DNA of 45,627 bases from Mycobacterium gordonae. Lineage in GTDB: Bacteria > Actinomycetota > Actinomycetes > Mycobacteriales > Mycobacteriaceae. A model generated the notes under the pieces. The model was not told the DNA's origin, did not search any database, and worked only from the letters and a program-made list of their open reading frames with translations. Shown here one piece after another: positions 17,164 to 26,100 of the stretch. The translations under genes were made by a program, and so were the position numbers. Position 1 is the stretch's first letter. Every line of letters starts with the position of its first letter. The DNA lies in contig NZ_LQOY01000133.1 of the NCBI RefSeq assembly GCF_002101675.1, positions 1 through 45,627 on the forward strand, in the 5' to 3' direction.

Positions 17164-18291
17164 GTGCGTCGTCGAACGGTGCTGAAGCTACCTGCGCTAC
17201 TGGCGGCGGGGCCTACACTGACGGGCGTGCCCGGCGCCGCCGCAGAGCAAAGCCGGTGGTCGCCTGATCGAGCCAACCGCTGGTATCAAGCTCAACCCTG
17301 GCCCGTCGGCGCCAACTACATCACCTCGAACGCCATAAACCAGCTCGAGATGTTTCAGGCCGACACCTTCGACCCACACCGCATCGATGTCGAGCTCGGC
17401 TGGGCCCAGTCGCACAAGCTCAACACGGTGCGGGTATTCCTGCACGATCAGCTCTGGGCGCAGAATCCCTGGGGCTTCCGAATGCGTCTCGCGGAATTTG
17501 TCTCCATCGCGGCGAAGCATCGCATCAAGCCGATGTTTGTCTTCTTCGACTCCTGTTGGGATCCGTTTCCGAAACTGGGTCCGCAGCGCGCGCCGACGCC
17601 CGGCGTCCACAACTCCGGTTGGGTGCAAAGTCCGGGGGCTGAACACCTCGACGACCTCGACTACCGCCGCACGCTGCGTGACTATGTGACTGGAGTGTTG
17701 ACGCAATTCCGCAACGACGATCGAATTTTGGCTTGGGACGTGTGGAATGAGCCCGACAATCCAGCACGCGCATACCGCAAGGTCGAGCGGAAAGACAAGC
17801 AGGAGCGGGTCGCCGACCTGCTCTCATTGGTGTTCGGGTGGGCACGTTCGGTGGATCCGAGTCAGCCATTGACCAGTGCCGTGTGGCAAGGCGAATGGGG
17901 AAATCCTCAGCGCCGCAGCACGATCGCCAACATACAACTGGACAATTCCGATGTGATCACATTTCACTCCTATGACAAACCAGCGGCTTTTGAGGCTCGG
18001 ATCGCCGAACTCTCCCCGCTGGGGCGGCCGATCATCTGCACCGAGTACCTGGCCCGGACGCTCGGCAACACCGTCGAGGCAATATTGCCAATTGCTAAGC
18101 GCTACAACGTAGGTGCAATCAACTGGGGATTCGTCGCCGGGAAGACCCAGACCTACCTGCCCTGGGACTCATGGGATCATCCGTACCCGACGGCTCCCGA
18201 GACCTGGTTTCAGGACCTGGTCAAGCCGGATGGAAAACCATACCGAGACAGCGAGATTCAAACCATCAGTGACCTGAGCGGGCCAGTCTGA
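17164..18291 (+). CDS. Secreted GH5-like glycoside hydrolase (cellulase family)
   Basis: The 375-residue protein starts at GTG 17164. A short twin-arginine-like signal (MRRRTVLKLPALLAAGPTLTG...) ends near AAA at about residue 27. The mature protein is a TIM barrel of clan GH-A type: strand NTVRVFLHD, KPMFVFFD, DRILAWDVWNEPDNP with the general acid/base Glu, VITFHSYDKP, and RPIICTEYLART with the predicted nucleophile Glu, then VGAINWGFVAGK. It should cleave a beta-linked glycan outside the membrane. Mycobacteria do not grow on cellulose, so a cell-envelope or environmental polysaccharide is possible. It follows galTK, but a 63-base gap leaves co-transcription open. Confidence 0.85.
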   Translation: MRRRTVLKLPALLAAGPTLTGVPGAAAEQSRWSPDRANRWYQAQPWPVGANYITSNAINQLEMFQADTFDPHRIDVELGWAQSHKLNTVRVFLHDQLWAQNPWGFRMRLAEFVSIAAKHRIKPMFVFFDSCWDPFPKLGPQRAPTPGVHNSGWVQSPGAEHLDDLDYRRTLRDYVTGVLTQFRNDDRILAWDVWNEPDNPARAYRKVERKDKQERVADLLSLVFGWARSVDPSQPLTSAVWQGEWGNPQRRSTIANIQLDNSDVITFHSYDKPAAFEARIAELSPLGRPIICTEYLARTLGNTVEAILPIAKRYNVGAINWGFVAGKTQTYLPWDSWDHPYPTAPETWFQDLVKPDGKPYRDSEIQTISDLSGPV

Positions 18292-18306
18292 CCGCGGAGG
18301 CTTCGG

Positions 18307-18987
18307 CTAGAGTCCCAGCTCCCCCGCAACGGCCAAGCCCAGCGCCCGCATGGTGCCCGCCAGGTGTGCCCGCACCGCCGCTCGCGCCGCGTCGGCGTCG
18401 GTGTCGCGCAGCGCCCGGGCGATGCGTTCGTGCTCCTCGATGATGGTGGCCAGACGCTGCGGGTTGCGTGCCGATTCGCCGATCATCCGCATCTGCCGGT
18501 CGCGCAGGCTCGAGTAGAAGCCGGCCAGAATGGCATTGCCCGCCGCTTCCAGCGTGACGTTGTGAAAGGCACGGTCGGAGTCCAGGAATTCGTGCAGCCG
18601 GGAGGCCGCCGCGGCCTCGCGCTGACGCTGCACCTGGGCCGAGAGCCGTTCGTAGACAGCCGCGCACGCGTCGGGACCGCGCTGGATGACCGCTCGCACG
18701 GCGAACTCTTCCAGCACCATCCTGGCCTCCAGCACGGCCCGCACCTCATCCGGTGAGACCGGAACCACGAGGGCTCCGCGCTTGGGGTACAGCCGCAACA
18801 GCCCCGCGGCCTCCAATTGCAGGAAAGCCTCCCGGACCGGGGTGCGCGACATGCCCAGTGCGGTGGCGACCTCGCCCTCGCTGATCAGTTCCCCACCCGG
18901 GAATTCCCCGGTCAGCACCTTGGCCTTGACGTAGTCGAGCGCGCGGTCCTTGGCCGCGGCGCGACCGTTGGCGGCCTCCGACGTCAT
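18307..18987 (-). CDS. GntR family regulator, FadR/FCD subgroup
   Basis: The start is ATG 18987, with GGGAGGG five bases upstream; the frame is open to 19017. The 226-residue protein has a winged helix at about residues 12-75 (ALDYVKAKVLTGEFPGGELISEGEVATALGMSRTPVREAFLQLEAAGLLRLYPKRGALVV). An all-helical FCD ligand domain follows (EARMVLEEFAVRAV, DRAFHNVTLEAAGN, EEHERIARALRDTDADAARAAVRAHL). The D..H...H metal/ligand residues of FCD are in place. It is divergent from the double-cupin gene, whose promoter contains two tandem repeats that may be its binding sites. It therefore probably represses that gene until an aromatic or carboxylic acid ligand is present. Confidence 0.92.
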   Translation of the reverse strand: MTSEAANGRAAAKDRALDYVKAKVLTGEFPGGELISEGEVATALGMSRTPVREAFLQLEAAGLLRLYPKRGALVVPVSPDEVRAVLEARMVLEEFAVRAVIQRGPDACAAVYERLSAQVQRQREAAAASRLHEFLDSDRAFHNVTLEAAGNAILAGFYSSLRDRQMRMIGESARNPQRLATIIEEHERIARALRDTDADAARAAVRAHLAGTMRALGLAVAGELGL

Positions 18988-19028
18988 GGCCCTCCCTGCT
19001 GCCGAGTGGTATCGCAAACTCTAACGGC

Positions 19029-19057
19029 TTGCAGCTTAGATACAAGATAGATACGAT
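19029..19057 (+). promoter_or_regulatory. Probable leaderless promoter of the double-cupin gene
   Basis: TTGCAG (19029-19034) and TACGAT (19052-19057) are separated by exactly 17 bases and resemble a sigma-70-type -35/-10 pair. The ATG of the cupin gene at 19064 begins seven bases after the -10, the usual start point of transcription, so the mRNA should be leaderless. No Shine-Dalgarno sequence is present. Two tandem repeats lie in the spacer and -10. Confidence 0.55.
19037..19054 (+). repeat. Tandem TAGATAC repeats, 11-base period (possible GntR operator)
   Basis: TAGATAC occurs at 19037-19043 and again at 19048-19054, one helical turn apart, inside the promoter spacer and the -10 region. 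Protein bound here would block polymerase. The neighbouring GntR regulator is the obvious candidate. Direct rather than inverted repeats are unusual for this family, so the pairing is inference. Confidence 0.5.
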
Positions 19058-19063
19058 ATAGAC

Positions 19064-20026
19064 ATGGCCGCCACCCTGGACATGTCGACATGGACTCGCG
19101 ACGCCCGATATTTCGAGTACACCCAGGCCGCCGATCCCATCGGATCCGGCCACACGCCCCGGGTGCCGATCGCCCAGTTCAGCCCCGACATCTACCTCGA
19201 CAAGCCCACCGGCGTGGTTCCGCTGGACCTGTCCGCCGATCTCGGCATCGGCAACGGCGCTGCCACCAGTCCGGCGCTGCTGGCGAACTTCCTGCGGATT
19301 CGCGCGGGCGAGCACATCGACACCTGCCCGAACGCCACGTCGCAGCTGTACTTCGTGCTCTGCGGGCGCGGCACGGTGGTGGTCGACGGCCGGCCGATGC
19401 GCTGGGAAAAGGGTGATTTCCTGACCTTGCCCGCAGCCACCAGGGCGGAGTTCCACGCCGACGACGACGCGGCCATGTACTGGGTGCATGACGAGCCACT
19501 GCTTCGCCAGCTCGGCGTCCGGGCGTCCGAACCCCGGTTCCGCCCGACCAAATATCGCGGCGCGGACGTGGTCGCCGAGCTCGAGCACATCGCTTCCCGA
19601 CCGGACGCCAACGACAAGAACCGGGTCAGCGTGCTGCTGGCCAACGCCGAGCAGGAGCAGACCCTGACGCTGACGCATGTGTTGTGGGCGATGTTCGGCG
19701 TGCTGCCGCCCGGCCAGGAGCAGCGCCCGCACCGGCACCAGTCGGTCGCGCTCGACCTGATCCTGGACGCTCAGCCGGGGTGCTACACACTCCTGGGCAC
19801 CCGGCTGGATGCCGGCGGCCGGATCGCCGACCCGATTCGGGTGGACTGGCAAGCCGGCGGAGCCTTCACGACGCCGCCGGGCATGTGGCACGCGCACTAC
19901 AACGAATCCGGCGCACCGGCGCATCTGATCCCCGTGCAAGACGCCGGGTTGCAGACCTACCTGCGCAGTCTGGACATGCAGTTCAGCCGGCCTTCCGGGC
20001 CCGGCGCAGGTGCAGGATCACCTTGA
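19064..20026 (+). CDS. Double-cupin protein (gentisate 1,2-dioxygenase-like)
   Basis: The 320-residue protein contains two cupin barrels. The first is at about residues 75-140 (ANFLRIRAGEHIDTCPNATSQLYFVLCGRGTVVVDGRPMRWEKGDFLTLPA). The second is at about 210-295 (GVLPPGQEQRPHRHQSVALDLIL, with the HxH metal ligands, and TTPPGMWHAHYNESGAPAHLIPVQDAGL). The bicupin arrangement and size match gentisate/salicylate-type ring-cleavage dioxygenases, with the second domain carrying the likely iron ligands. The first barrel lacks the histidines. It is under a probable leaderless promoter shared with a divergent GntR gene. Its 3' end overlaps the convergent cysW remnant by 44 bases. Substrate assignment is by family only. 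Confidence 0.85.
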   Translation: MAATLDMSTWTRDARYFEYTQAADPIGSGHTPRVPIAQFSPDIYLDKPTGVVPLDLSADLGIGNGAATSPALLANFLRIRAGEHIDTCPNATSQLYFVLCGRGTVVVDGRPMRWEKGDFLTLPAATRAEFHADDDAAMYWVHDEPLLRQLGVRASEPRFRPTKYRGADVVAELEHIASRPDANDKNRVSVLLANAEQEQTLTLTHVLWAMFGVLPPGQEQRPHRHQSVALDLILDAQPGCYTLLGTRLDAGGRIADPIRVDWQAGGAFTTPPGMWHAHYNESGAPAHLIPVQDAGLQTYLRSLDMQFSRPSGPGAGAGSP

Positions 20027-20800
20027 CGATCAAATAGGCGATGGCCGCGGCCATCATCAGCGACGGCAGTGCGTAGGCGCCATAGACGTGCCCGCGGTTG
20101 TACCGGTCGTTGACCAGCAGCGTGAGGGTCTGCGTGCGGCCCGGCAGATTGGACGACACCTTGATGACGCCGCCGAACTCGCCGAGCGTGCGCGCCACGG
20201 TCAGCACCACGCCGTAGGCCAGGCCCCACCGGATCGACGGCAGGGTGATGCGCAAGAACGTCTGCCACCAACTCGAACCCAGCGTCGCCGCCGCTTGCTC
20301 CTGCTCGGTCCTCGGGTGAGCACCAGTTTCACCTCGCGCACCACGAACGGCAGGGTGACGAAGATGCTGGCCAGCACGATGCGCGGAACGCCGAAGATGA
20401 TCCGCACGCCGGTGTCCCGTTCGATGAACCCCAGCGCACCGGCCGATCCCCACGCCGAGATCAGCGCCACGCCGACGATGATCGGTGACACCGCGAACGG
20501 CAGGTCGATGATGGACTGCAGCACTCCTTTGCCGCGAAAATGGTTGCGGGCCAACAATAGTGCCGCCGGGACACCGAACAGCACGTTCAGCGGCACCACG
20601 ATGGCCAAGACCAGCAGCGACAGCTGCAGAGCCGAGATCGCGGCGGGCGTGGTGATCCAGATGTAGAACTGGTGGAAGCCTGGGCGGAAGGTCCGCCACA
20701 AGATCAGCGACACCGGCACGATCAGCATCACGATGATGTAGCCCGAGGCCAGATAGCGGATCAGGTACCGCGTCCAGGCAGCCGGGGCGACCGCGCTCAC
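19983..20800 (-). pseudogene. cysW: Frameshifted CysW, sulfate ABC transporter permease
   Basis: Translation from GTG 20800 gives a clear CysW permease: YLIRYLASGYIIVMLIVPVSLILW, WITTPAAISALQLSLLVLAIVVPLNVLFG, and LPFAVSPIIVGVALISAWG, up to FVVREVKLVL. At about 20308-20322 the frame is lost. The continuing sequence EQEQAAATLGSSWWQTFLRITLPSIRWGLAYG...ARTLGEFGGVIKVSSNLPG is intact in another frame to a TGA at 19983. Adding one base would restore the frame, leaving the junction one residue shorter than expected. The break is immediately before the EAA loop that contacts the ATPase, so the truncated product could not dock. A sequencing error is the alternative. The gene start overlaps the cysT stop by four bases. 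Confidence 0.82.
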
Positions 20801-21657
20801 TTGGCGCGCTCCTCGCGTCTGGCCGTGCGCCCGCCGATGATCCGCAGCACGAACAACACGCTGAACGAAACCGACAGCAGCACAATCGATATCGCGGCCG
20901 CCGCTGGCCGGTCGTCGTTCTCGATCAACGACCGGATCCACTGCGACGAGACTTCGGTGCTGCCGGGCACGGCACCACCGATCGTCACCACGGAACCGAA
21001 CTCACCGATGCAGCGGGAAAACGCAAGTCCCGCGCCGGAAAGCACCGCCGGCAGCAGGGACGGCAGCACAATGGAGGTGAAGACCTTCCGTCCGCCGGCG
21101 CCCAGCGATGCGGCGGCCTCTTCGACCTCGCGGTCGATCTCCCGCAGCACCGGCTGGACGGCACGCACCACGAACGGCAAGGTGACGAACCCCAGTGCCA
21201 TCGCCACGCCCGGCGGAGTGTGCTGCAGGTGCAAACCGATCGGGCTGCTCGGACCGTAGAGCGCCAGCATGACCAGGCTGGTGACGATGGTCGGCAGGGC
21301 GAACGGCAGGTCGATGACGGCGTCCAGGAGGCCCTTCCAGGCGAATTCGTCGCGGACCAGCATCCAGGCCACCAGCACCCCGAACACCACGTCCAAGACG
21401 GTGACCACCACCGAGATGATCAGCGTCACCTTGAACGACTCCAGCGCGGCATGCGAGGTCACCGCCAGCCAGAAGTGCTGCCAGCCACTGCCGACGGCCT
21501 GCCAGGCGATCGCGGCCAGCGGCAGCAGCACGATCACCGACAGCCACAGCGTCACCACGCCGACCCGCAGTGCGGTGCTGCCCGGGGCCTCCGGGACGAC
21601 GACCTTGGGCGCCGCGGGCGCCGCCTGGCCCGGGGTGGTCGCCACCGCGGCCGTCAT
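20797..21657 (-). CDS. cysT: Sulfate/thiosulfate ABC transporter permease CysT
   Basis: The 286-residue integral membrane protein starts at ATG 21657, overlapping the subI stop (ATGA). About six membrane segments are visible, including VVTLWLSVIVLLPLAAIAW, VTLIISVVVTVLDVVFGVLVAWML and AISIVLLSVSFSVLFVLRIIGG. The binding-protein-dependent transport signature (EAA loop) is intact: EEAAASLGAGGRKVFTSIVLPSLLPAVLSG. The segment CIGEFGSVVTIGGAVPGSTEVSSQWI is characteristic of CysT/CysU. It would form the pore with CysW. Here its partner is frameshifted and no cysA ATPase gene follows, so whether it is still functional depends on genes elsewhere. Confidence 0.92.
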   Translation of the reverse strand: MTAAVATTPGQAAPAAPKVVVPEAPGSTALRVGVVTLWLSVIVLLPLAAIAWQAVGSGWQHFWLAVTSHAALESFKVTLIISVVVTVLDVVFGVLVAWMLVRDEFAWKGLLDAVIDLPFALPTIVTSLVMLALYGPSSPIGLHLQHTPPGVAMALGFVTLPFVVRAVQPVLREIDREVEEAAASLGAGGRKVFTSIVLPSLLPAVLSGAGLAFSRCIGEFGSVVTIGGAVPGSTEVSSQWIRSLIENDDRPAAAAISIVLLSVSFSVLFVLRIIGGRTARREERAK

Positions 21658-22679
21658 CCCGTCGCCTCCAGGTAGACCTTGGTGATGGCGCCGGTCCTGC
21701 GGTCGAACAACTGGGGATCGACACTGCCCCACCCACCGAGATCGGTGACGGTCCAGAGTTTCACCGGCGTCGGAAACTGGTTGCGGAATTCCGCGGCGAC
21801 GGCCGGATCGATGGGACGGAATCCCGCCTCGGCCCAAAGCCGCTGCGCCACAGCGGTGTACTGGAAATTCTTGAACATGACGGCGGCTTCCAGGTTCGGG
21901 CTGGTCGCCACCACCGCGACCGGGTTCTCGATCTTGAAGGTCTGCGGCGGGTTGATGTGCTCCACCGGATGGCCCTGGCGTTCGAAGGCAATGGCCTCGT
22001 TCTCATAGCTGATCAAGACGTCGCCGCTGCCTTCGATGAACACGTCGGTGGCGATCCGGCCCGATCCCGGGCGCAGCTTGACGTGATCACGGACCAGATT
22101 CGTGATGAAGTCCACACCGGCCTGCCGGTTGCGGCCACCGCCGCTCTTGACCGCGTACGGGGCCAACAGATTCCACTTCGCCCCGCCCGAGCTCAGCGGG
22201 CTGGGCGTGATGATCTCCACGCCGGGCTGCAGCAGGTCATCCCAATCCCGGATGTGTTTTGGGTTGCCCTTGCGCACCACCAGCGTCACCACCGACCCGA
22301 ACGGGATGCCTTTGGACGCTTCGGTATCCCAATCCGGCGCGACCTTGCCGGCCTTGACCAGTCGGGTGATGTCGGGTTGCACCGAGAAGTTGACGATGTC
22401 GGCGGGTTTGCCCGCCACCACCCCGCGGGACTGGTCACCGGAGGCTCCGTAGGAGGTGATCACCTGGACGCTGCGGCCTTCCTCGGAGGCGTTGAACGCG
22501 GCAATCACCTTGGTCCACCCAGGCTCCGGTACCGAGTAGGCGACCAGCGTGATGTTGGTGTCGACGTCCCGCAAGCCGCCGCCGTCCACGGCGTCGCTGG
22601 CGCCGCCGTGGCACGCCGCGATGACACCGACTGTCAGCGTCAGGCCGACGACCTGACGCCAGCGACTGGCGATGAACAT
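21654..22679 (-). CDS. subI: Sulfate-binding lipoprotein SubI
   Basis: The 341-residue protein starts at ATG 22679 with GGAAGG eight bases upstream. A signal peptide ends in the lipobox VIAAC at about residue 23, so it is a lipid-anchored binding protein on the outer face of the membrane. Conserved features are ITLVAYSVPEPGWTKVI, ITSYGASGDQSRGVVAGKPADIVNFS, VVTLVVRKGNPKHIRDWDDL, ITPSPLSSGGAKWNLLA and GDVLISYENEAIAF, all typical of sulfate/thiosulfate-binding proteins. It is the first structural gene of the subI-cysT-cysW operon and lies 39 bases downstream of a poly-cysteine leader peptide. Confidence 0.93.
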   Translation of the reverse strand: MFIASRWRQVVGLTLTVGVIAACHGGASDAVDGGGLRDVDTNITLVAYSVPEPGWTKVIAAFNASEEGRSVQVITSYGASGDQSRGVVAGKPADIVNFSVQPDITRLVKAGKVAPDWDTEASKGIPFGSVVTLVVRKGNPKHIRDWDDLLQPGVEIITPSPLSSGGAKWNLLAPYAVKSGGGRNRQAGVDFITNLVRDHVKLRPGSGRIATDVFIEGSGDVLISYENEAIAFERQGHPVEHINPPQTFKIENPVAVVATSPNLEAAVMFKNFQYTAVAQRLWAEAGFRPIDPAVAAEFRNQFPTPVKLWTVTDLGGWGSVDPQLFDRRTGAITKVYLEATG

Positions 22680-22718
22680 GCGAAAGACCTTCCGGGCGCT
22701 GACAACTGGGATGACGAG

Positions 22719-22775
22719 TCAGCGACAACAGCACGCGACGACGCGGAGTCCGACCGCACCGACCGTCGAGTACAT
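22719..22775 (-). CDS. Poly-cysteine leader peptide (cysteine-responsive attenuator)
   Basis: The frame encodes MYSTVGAVGLRVVACCCR and stops at TGA. Three consecutive cysteine codons (TGC TGT TGT) sit two codons before the stop. It starts at ATG 22775 exactly seven bases downstream of a TANNNT box (TAACTT), so the mRNA would be leaderless and the peptide translated without a ribosome site. It lies 39 bases in front of subI. Leaderless poly-cysteine upstream reading frames that attenuate sulfur-assimilation operons according to cysteinyl-tRNA supply are known in mycobacteria. When cysteine is low the ribosome should stall at the Cys run and expose downstream translation. The assignment here is by position, codon content and operon content. 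Confidence 0.8.
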   Translation of the reverse strand: MYSTVGAVGLRVVACCCR

Positions 22776-22782
22776 GCGCGAG

Positions 22783-22788
22783 AAGTTA
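22783..22788 (-). promoter_or_regulatory. -10 box of the sulfate operon leader
   Basis: Read on the minus strand the hexamer is TAACTT, a TANNNT box seven bases from the ATG of the poly-Cys leader. This spacing puts the transcription start on the A of the ATG. No good -35 hexamer is visible at 17-18 bases, as is common for mycobacterial promoters. The promoter lies only 50 bases past the stop of the STAS gene, so read-through from that upstream operon is also possible. Confidence 0.6.
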
Positions 22789-22838
22789 GCAGAGTGCGCG
22801 CGCCCGCACCGCCCAAAAAGTCACTGTGATCGCAAGAC

Positions 22839-23171
22839 TCAGCCGCCCACGCCCGGCGGCTCGGTCGCCGCCTCGACGTTTGCGATTTTGCTGAACCCGC
22901 TGACCGCGAGCACGCGAATGAGCAACGGGTGCACGATCACGTGCAGCGTGTCCACCGCGTCGGCCTGATCGAACAACGCGTTGATGCCGGCGCTGTCGAC
23001 ATATCTGACCGCACTGAGATCGATGGTGATCGGATCGCGGGTACCCGCGTTCGCGTCGGAAAGCGCCCGCTTGAACACCTCGATGTTGCTCAGGTCGATC
23101 TCGCCCACCGCCGTCACGCGGTTGCTCCCGTCGGCGTCGCGGTCAGTGTTCAAGGTGAGCGGTGTGGCCAT
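22839..23171 (-). CDS. STAS-domain anti-sigma factor antagonist
   Basis: The 110-residue protein is a single STAS domain: RVTAVGEIDLSNIEVFKRAL, ITIDLSAVRYVDSAGINALFDQAD and LHVIVHPLLIRVLAVSGFSKI. The phosphorylatable serine of the DSAG motif is Ser60. Unphosphorylated antagonists of this type bind an RsbW-type anti-sigma kinase and free the sigma factor; phosphorylation switches them off. The start ATG overlaps the stop of the upstream 1371-residue protein by one base (TAATG). That protein contains both an RsbW-like ATPase domain and a SpoIIE-type phosphatase domain, so it is the likely partner. No sigma factor gene is in the window. Confidence 0.92.
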   Translation of the reverse strand: MATPLTLNTDRDADGSNRVTAVGEIDLSNIEVFKRALSDANAGTRDPITIDLSAVRYVDSAGINALFDQADAVDTLHVIVHPLLIRVLAVSGFSKIANVEAATEPPGVGG

Positions 23172-26100
23172 TACGTGATCCTTGCCTGCATGGAAACTGT
23201 CGTGCCGGCTTCGCTGGACTGAATGCTGCAGTCTTCCATCAGGACTCGCATCAGAGAAATGCCGCGCCCGCGGCTGAATTCGGCGACCTGGTTCGGCGTC
23301 TTCCAGGCACCGGTGTCGGTGACGGTCACCTGCAGCCGGTCGACGATCGCGGTCGCGCGCAGCGACACGGTGCCCACCCGCTGATCGCGGTGTCCGTGCT
23401 CGATCGCGTTGGCCACGGCTTCACCCGTCGCGATGAGCACGTCCTGGACCTGGTCGGGCTCGATACCGGCCCGGTTGAGCCAGCCGCGCAAAGCATTTCG
23501 GCTGCCGGCGAGGTTGCTGACGTCGGCGGGGAACTCCAGGGAGAACGGCGCCGGCTGCCGGTAGAGCAACATGGCCACGTCGTCGGGATACCCCCCGCCG
23601 GGCTCCAGCTGGGACATCAGCCGGTCGGCCACGTCTTCCAAAGCCTGCGACCGCCCACTTTGCACCAGGCCGGCCGCCCGCGTCATGCCGTCGTCCAGCG
23701 AATGCCCGCGTCGTTCCACCAGACCGTCGGTGTAGAGCAACAGCGTCGCGCGTGGGGGCATGGTGACCCGGCCCTCCGGCCGCTGCCAATTGGGGCGCAG
23801 CGCCAGCGGAAGCCCGTGTTCACCGCCCAGCAGCTCCGTCGTGCCGTCCGCATACACCATGATCGGTGGCGGATGGCCCGCGCTGGAATAGACCAGTTCA
23901 CCGGTCTCCATAGTGAGCACCGCGCAGAACGCCGTCGTACAACGGGCGCCGGGCAGGCGCGCGGCGAAGCGGTCCAGGGCGGTGAGTACGGCGCCGGGGT
24001 TGGGTCGCTCGAGCAGCAGCGCGCGGCAGGCGCTGCGCAGCTGGCCCATCACGGTAGCCGCCGCCAGACCGTGACCGACGCAGTCGCCGACGATCAACGC
24101 GACGCGGTCCTGGCCGAGGTCGACGACGTCGTACCAGTCGCCGCCCACCTGCAACGGGTGGCTGGCGGGCAGATAGCGCACCGCGAAACCGTCGGGCAGC
24201 CTCGCCGGGCCCAGCATCGCATGCTGAAGCGCCACAGCGGTTTCCCGTTGCTCGTCCAGCTGGAAGACCCGTTGGAGCCCCTGACCCAGCCGGCCGGCCA
24301 GCACCGCGAGCAACGTCTGATCCTCCCGGGTGAACCGCCGGTGTTCGGACAGTTCAACCCAGATGACCAGGAGCCCCCGGGGATGCTGCGAGGCGATACC
24401 GGCCGCACCCGCATCGACGGTCACGGTGCTGAGCAGGTCCGTTTCCCGAAGCGACTCGATCTGCTCCCGTTGTTGCCGGGACAGGTCGGCCCACTCGGCC
24501 GGCTCCCCGGCGCAGACCACGTGCGGTGGTAGTTCGGTGGCCGGGCCATTGGCGAAGGTCACGGCCAGCACCCGCCGGGCCTGCCACACTCCGCGCAGCA
24601 CTTCGGCGGCCCCTTGCAGCGCGTCGGTGAGCGTATCGGCTTGTACCAGTTGCGCGTTGAGCTCAGCCAGGGCGCTCTGGCTCTGCACGGCATAGTGCTC
24701 AGCCGTGACGTCGCGGAACGCGCCGACCATGACCCGGCGCCCGGAGTCGGGATCGTGCGCGTGGTTGAAGGTGACCGCGATCCACAGCCGGTGCCCGTCG
24801 CGGTGGGTGACCGGGATGACCAGGCCACCCTGAGATTGGTTGAGCGCCTTGGCGAATTCGTCCTCGACCAGCCGGCGCGCCGCGAGATCGACGTCGGGGT
24901 CCGGCCACCAGGAGTGGGGTGTCCGATACGGGAGCCCCTCGGCACCGTAGCCGAGGATGTCGGCGAAAGCGGCGTTCATCTCGATGACGGAGCCGTCCTC
25001 GTCGATGACGAAGAAGGCTTCCTGCAGGGAGTCCACCAGTGCGGTGCGCCACCGGGCGTGATAATTGCGCATCCGCGCCAACTCGACGTTGGCGCGCACC
25101 CGGGCCAGTAGTTCTGCGGCGACGAAGGGCTTGACCAGGTAGTCGTCCGCCCCGGCCAACAGACCCTCGATGGACGCCTCCTGTCCGGCCCGGGCCGAGA
25201 GCAGCAGCACCGGCAACGCCGCGGTGCGCGGGTCGGCGCGCAGTGCGGACAGCAGCTGCAGCCCATGCAGCCCGGGCATCATCACATCGCTGATCACCAG
25301 ATCGGGGACCTGGGCACGGATGGCCTCCAGCGCCTGCCGCCCGTCCCCCACGCCGGTGACCGCGTAACCGGCGGCTCCCAGCAGGTTCGTCAGATAGTCG
25401 CGCATGTCGACGTTGTCGTCGGCGACCAGCACCCGCGCCCGCAAGCCCGTGCCGCCGCCTTGGGCGGGTAATGGCGCCAGCACGGGCGCCGTCATCCCGG
25501 ACTCCCCCGGCAGCCACCGCAGGGCCTCCTGCACGTACGGCTCGGATGCCGGTCCGGCGGCCCGGCTGGTGTCCTGCGGCTCGGCCAGTTCGTCGGCCGG
25601 CAGGTGGCCGGCGCCGAAGGGCAACCGGATGGTGAAGGTGGTGCCCGCACCCTCGGTGCTGTCGGCCGCGATGCTGCCGCCGTGCAAGCCGACCAGTTCC
25701 AGCACCAGGGCCAGACCGATACCGCTGCCCTCGGTGGACCGCGCCCGCATGGTCTCGATGCGATGGAAACGTTCGAACAGCCGCGGCATTTCGGCCGCGG
25801 AGATCCCGACCCCGGTGTCGGAGACCGTGACCACCGCCTGTCCGTCGTCGCGAGCCACCCGCACGGTGATCGCGCCGTCGAAGGTGAACTTCAACGCATT
25901 CGAGAGCAGGTTCAACATCACCTTTTCCCACATTTCGCGGTCGACGTACACCGGTTCGTCAAGCGGTGGACAGTCCACCGTGAACGTCAGTCCGGCCTGG
26001 TTGATCGCGGAGCGGAACACGCTGGCCAGTTCGGCGGTGACGGAGGCCAAATCGACCGGCTCGAACCGGGCCCGCATCCGGCCCGCCTCGATGCGCGAAA

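Noticed and set aside
22435..22734. 99-codon minus-strand frame starting just upstream of subI
   Set aside because: It runs out of frame through subI and becomes Arg-rich. The short poly-Cys leader in another frame explains this upstream region better.
23162..24532. 456-codon plus-strand frame opposite the large signalling gene
   Set aside because: It overlaps the PP2C and ATPase domains on the other strand and has no recognisable domain or ribosome site.
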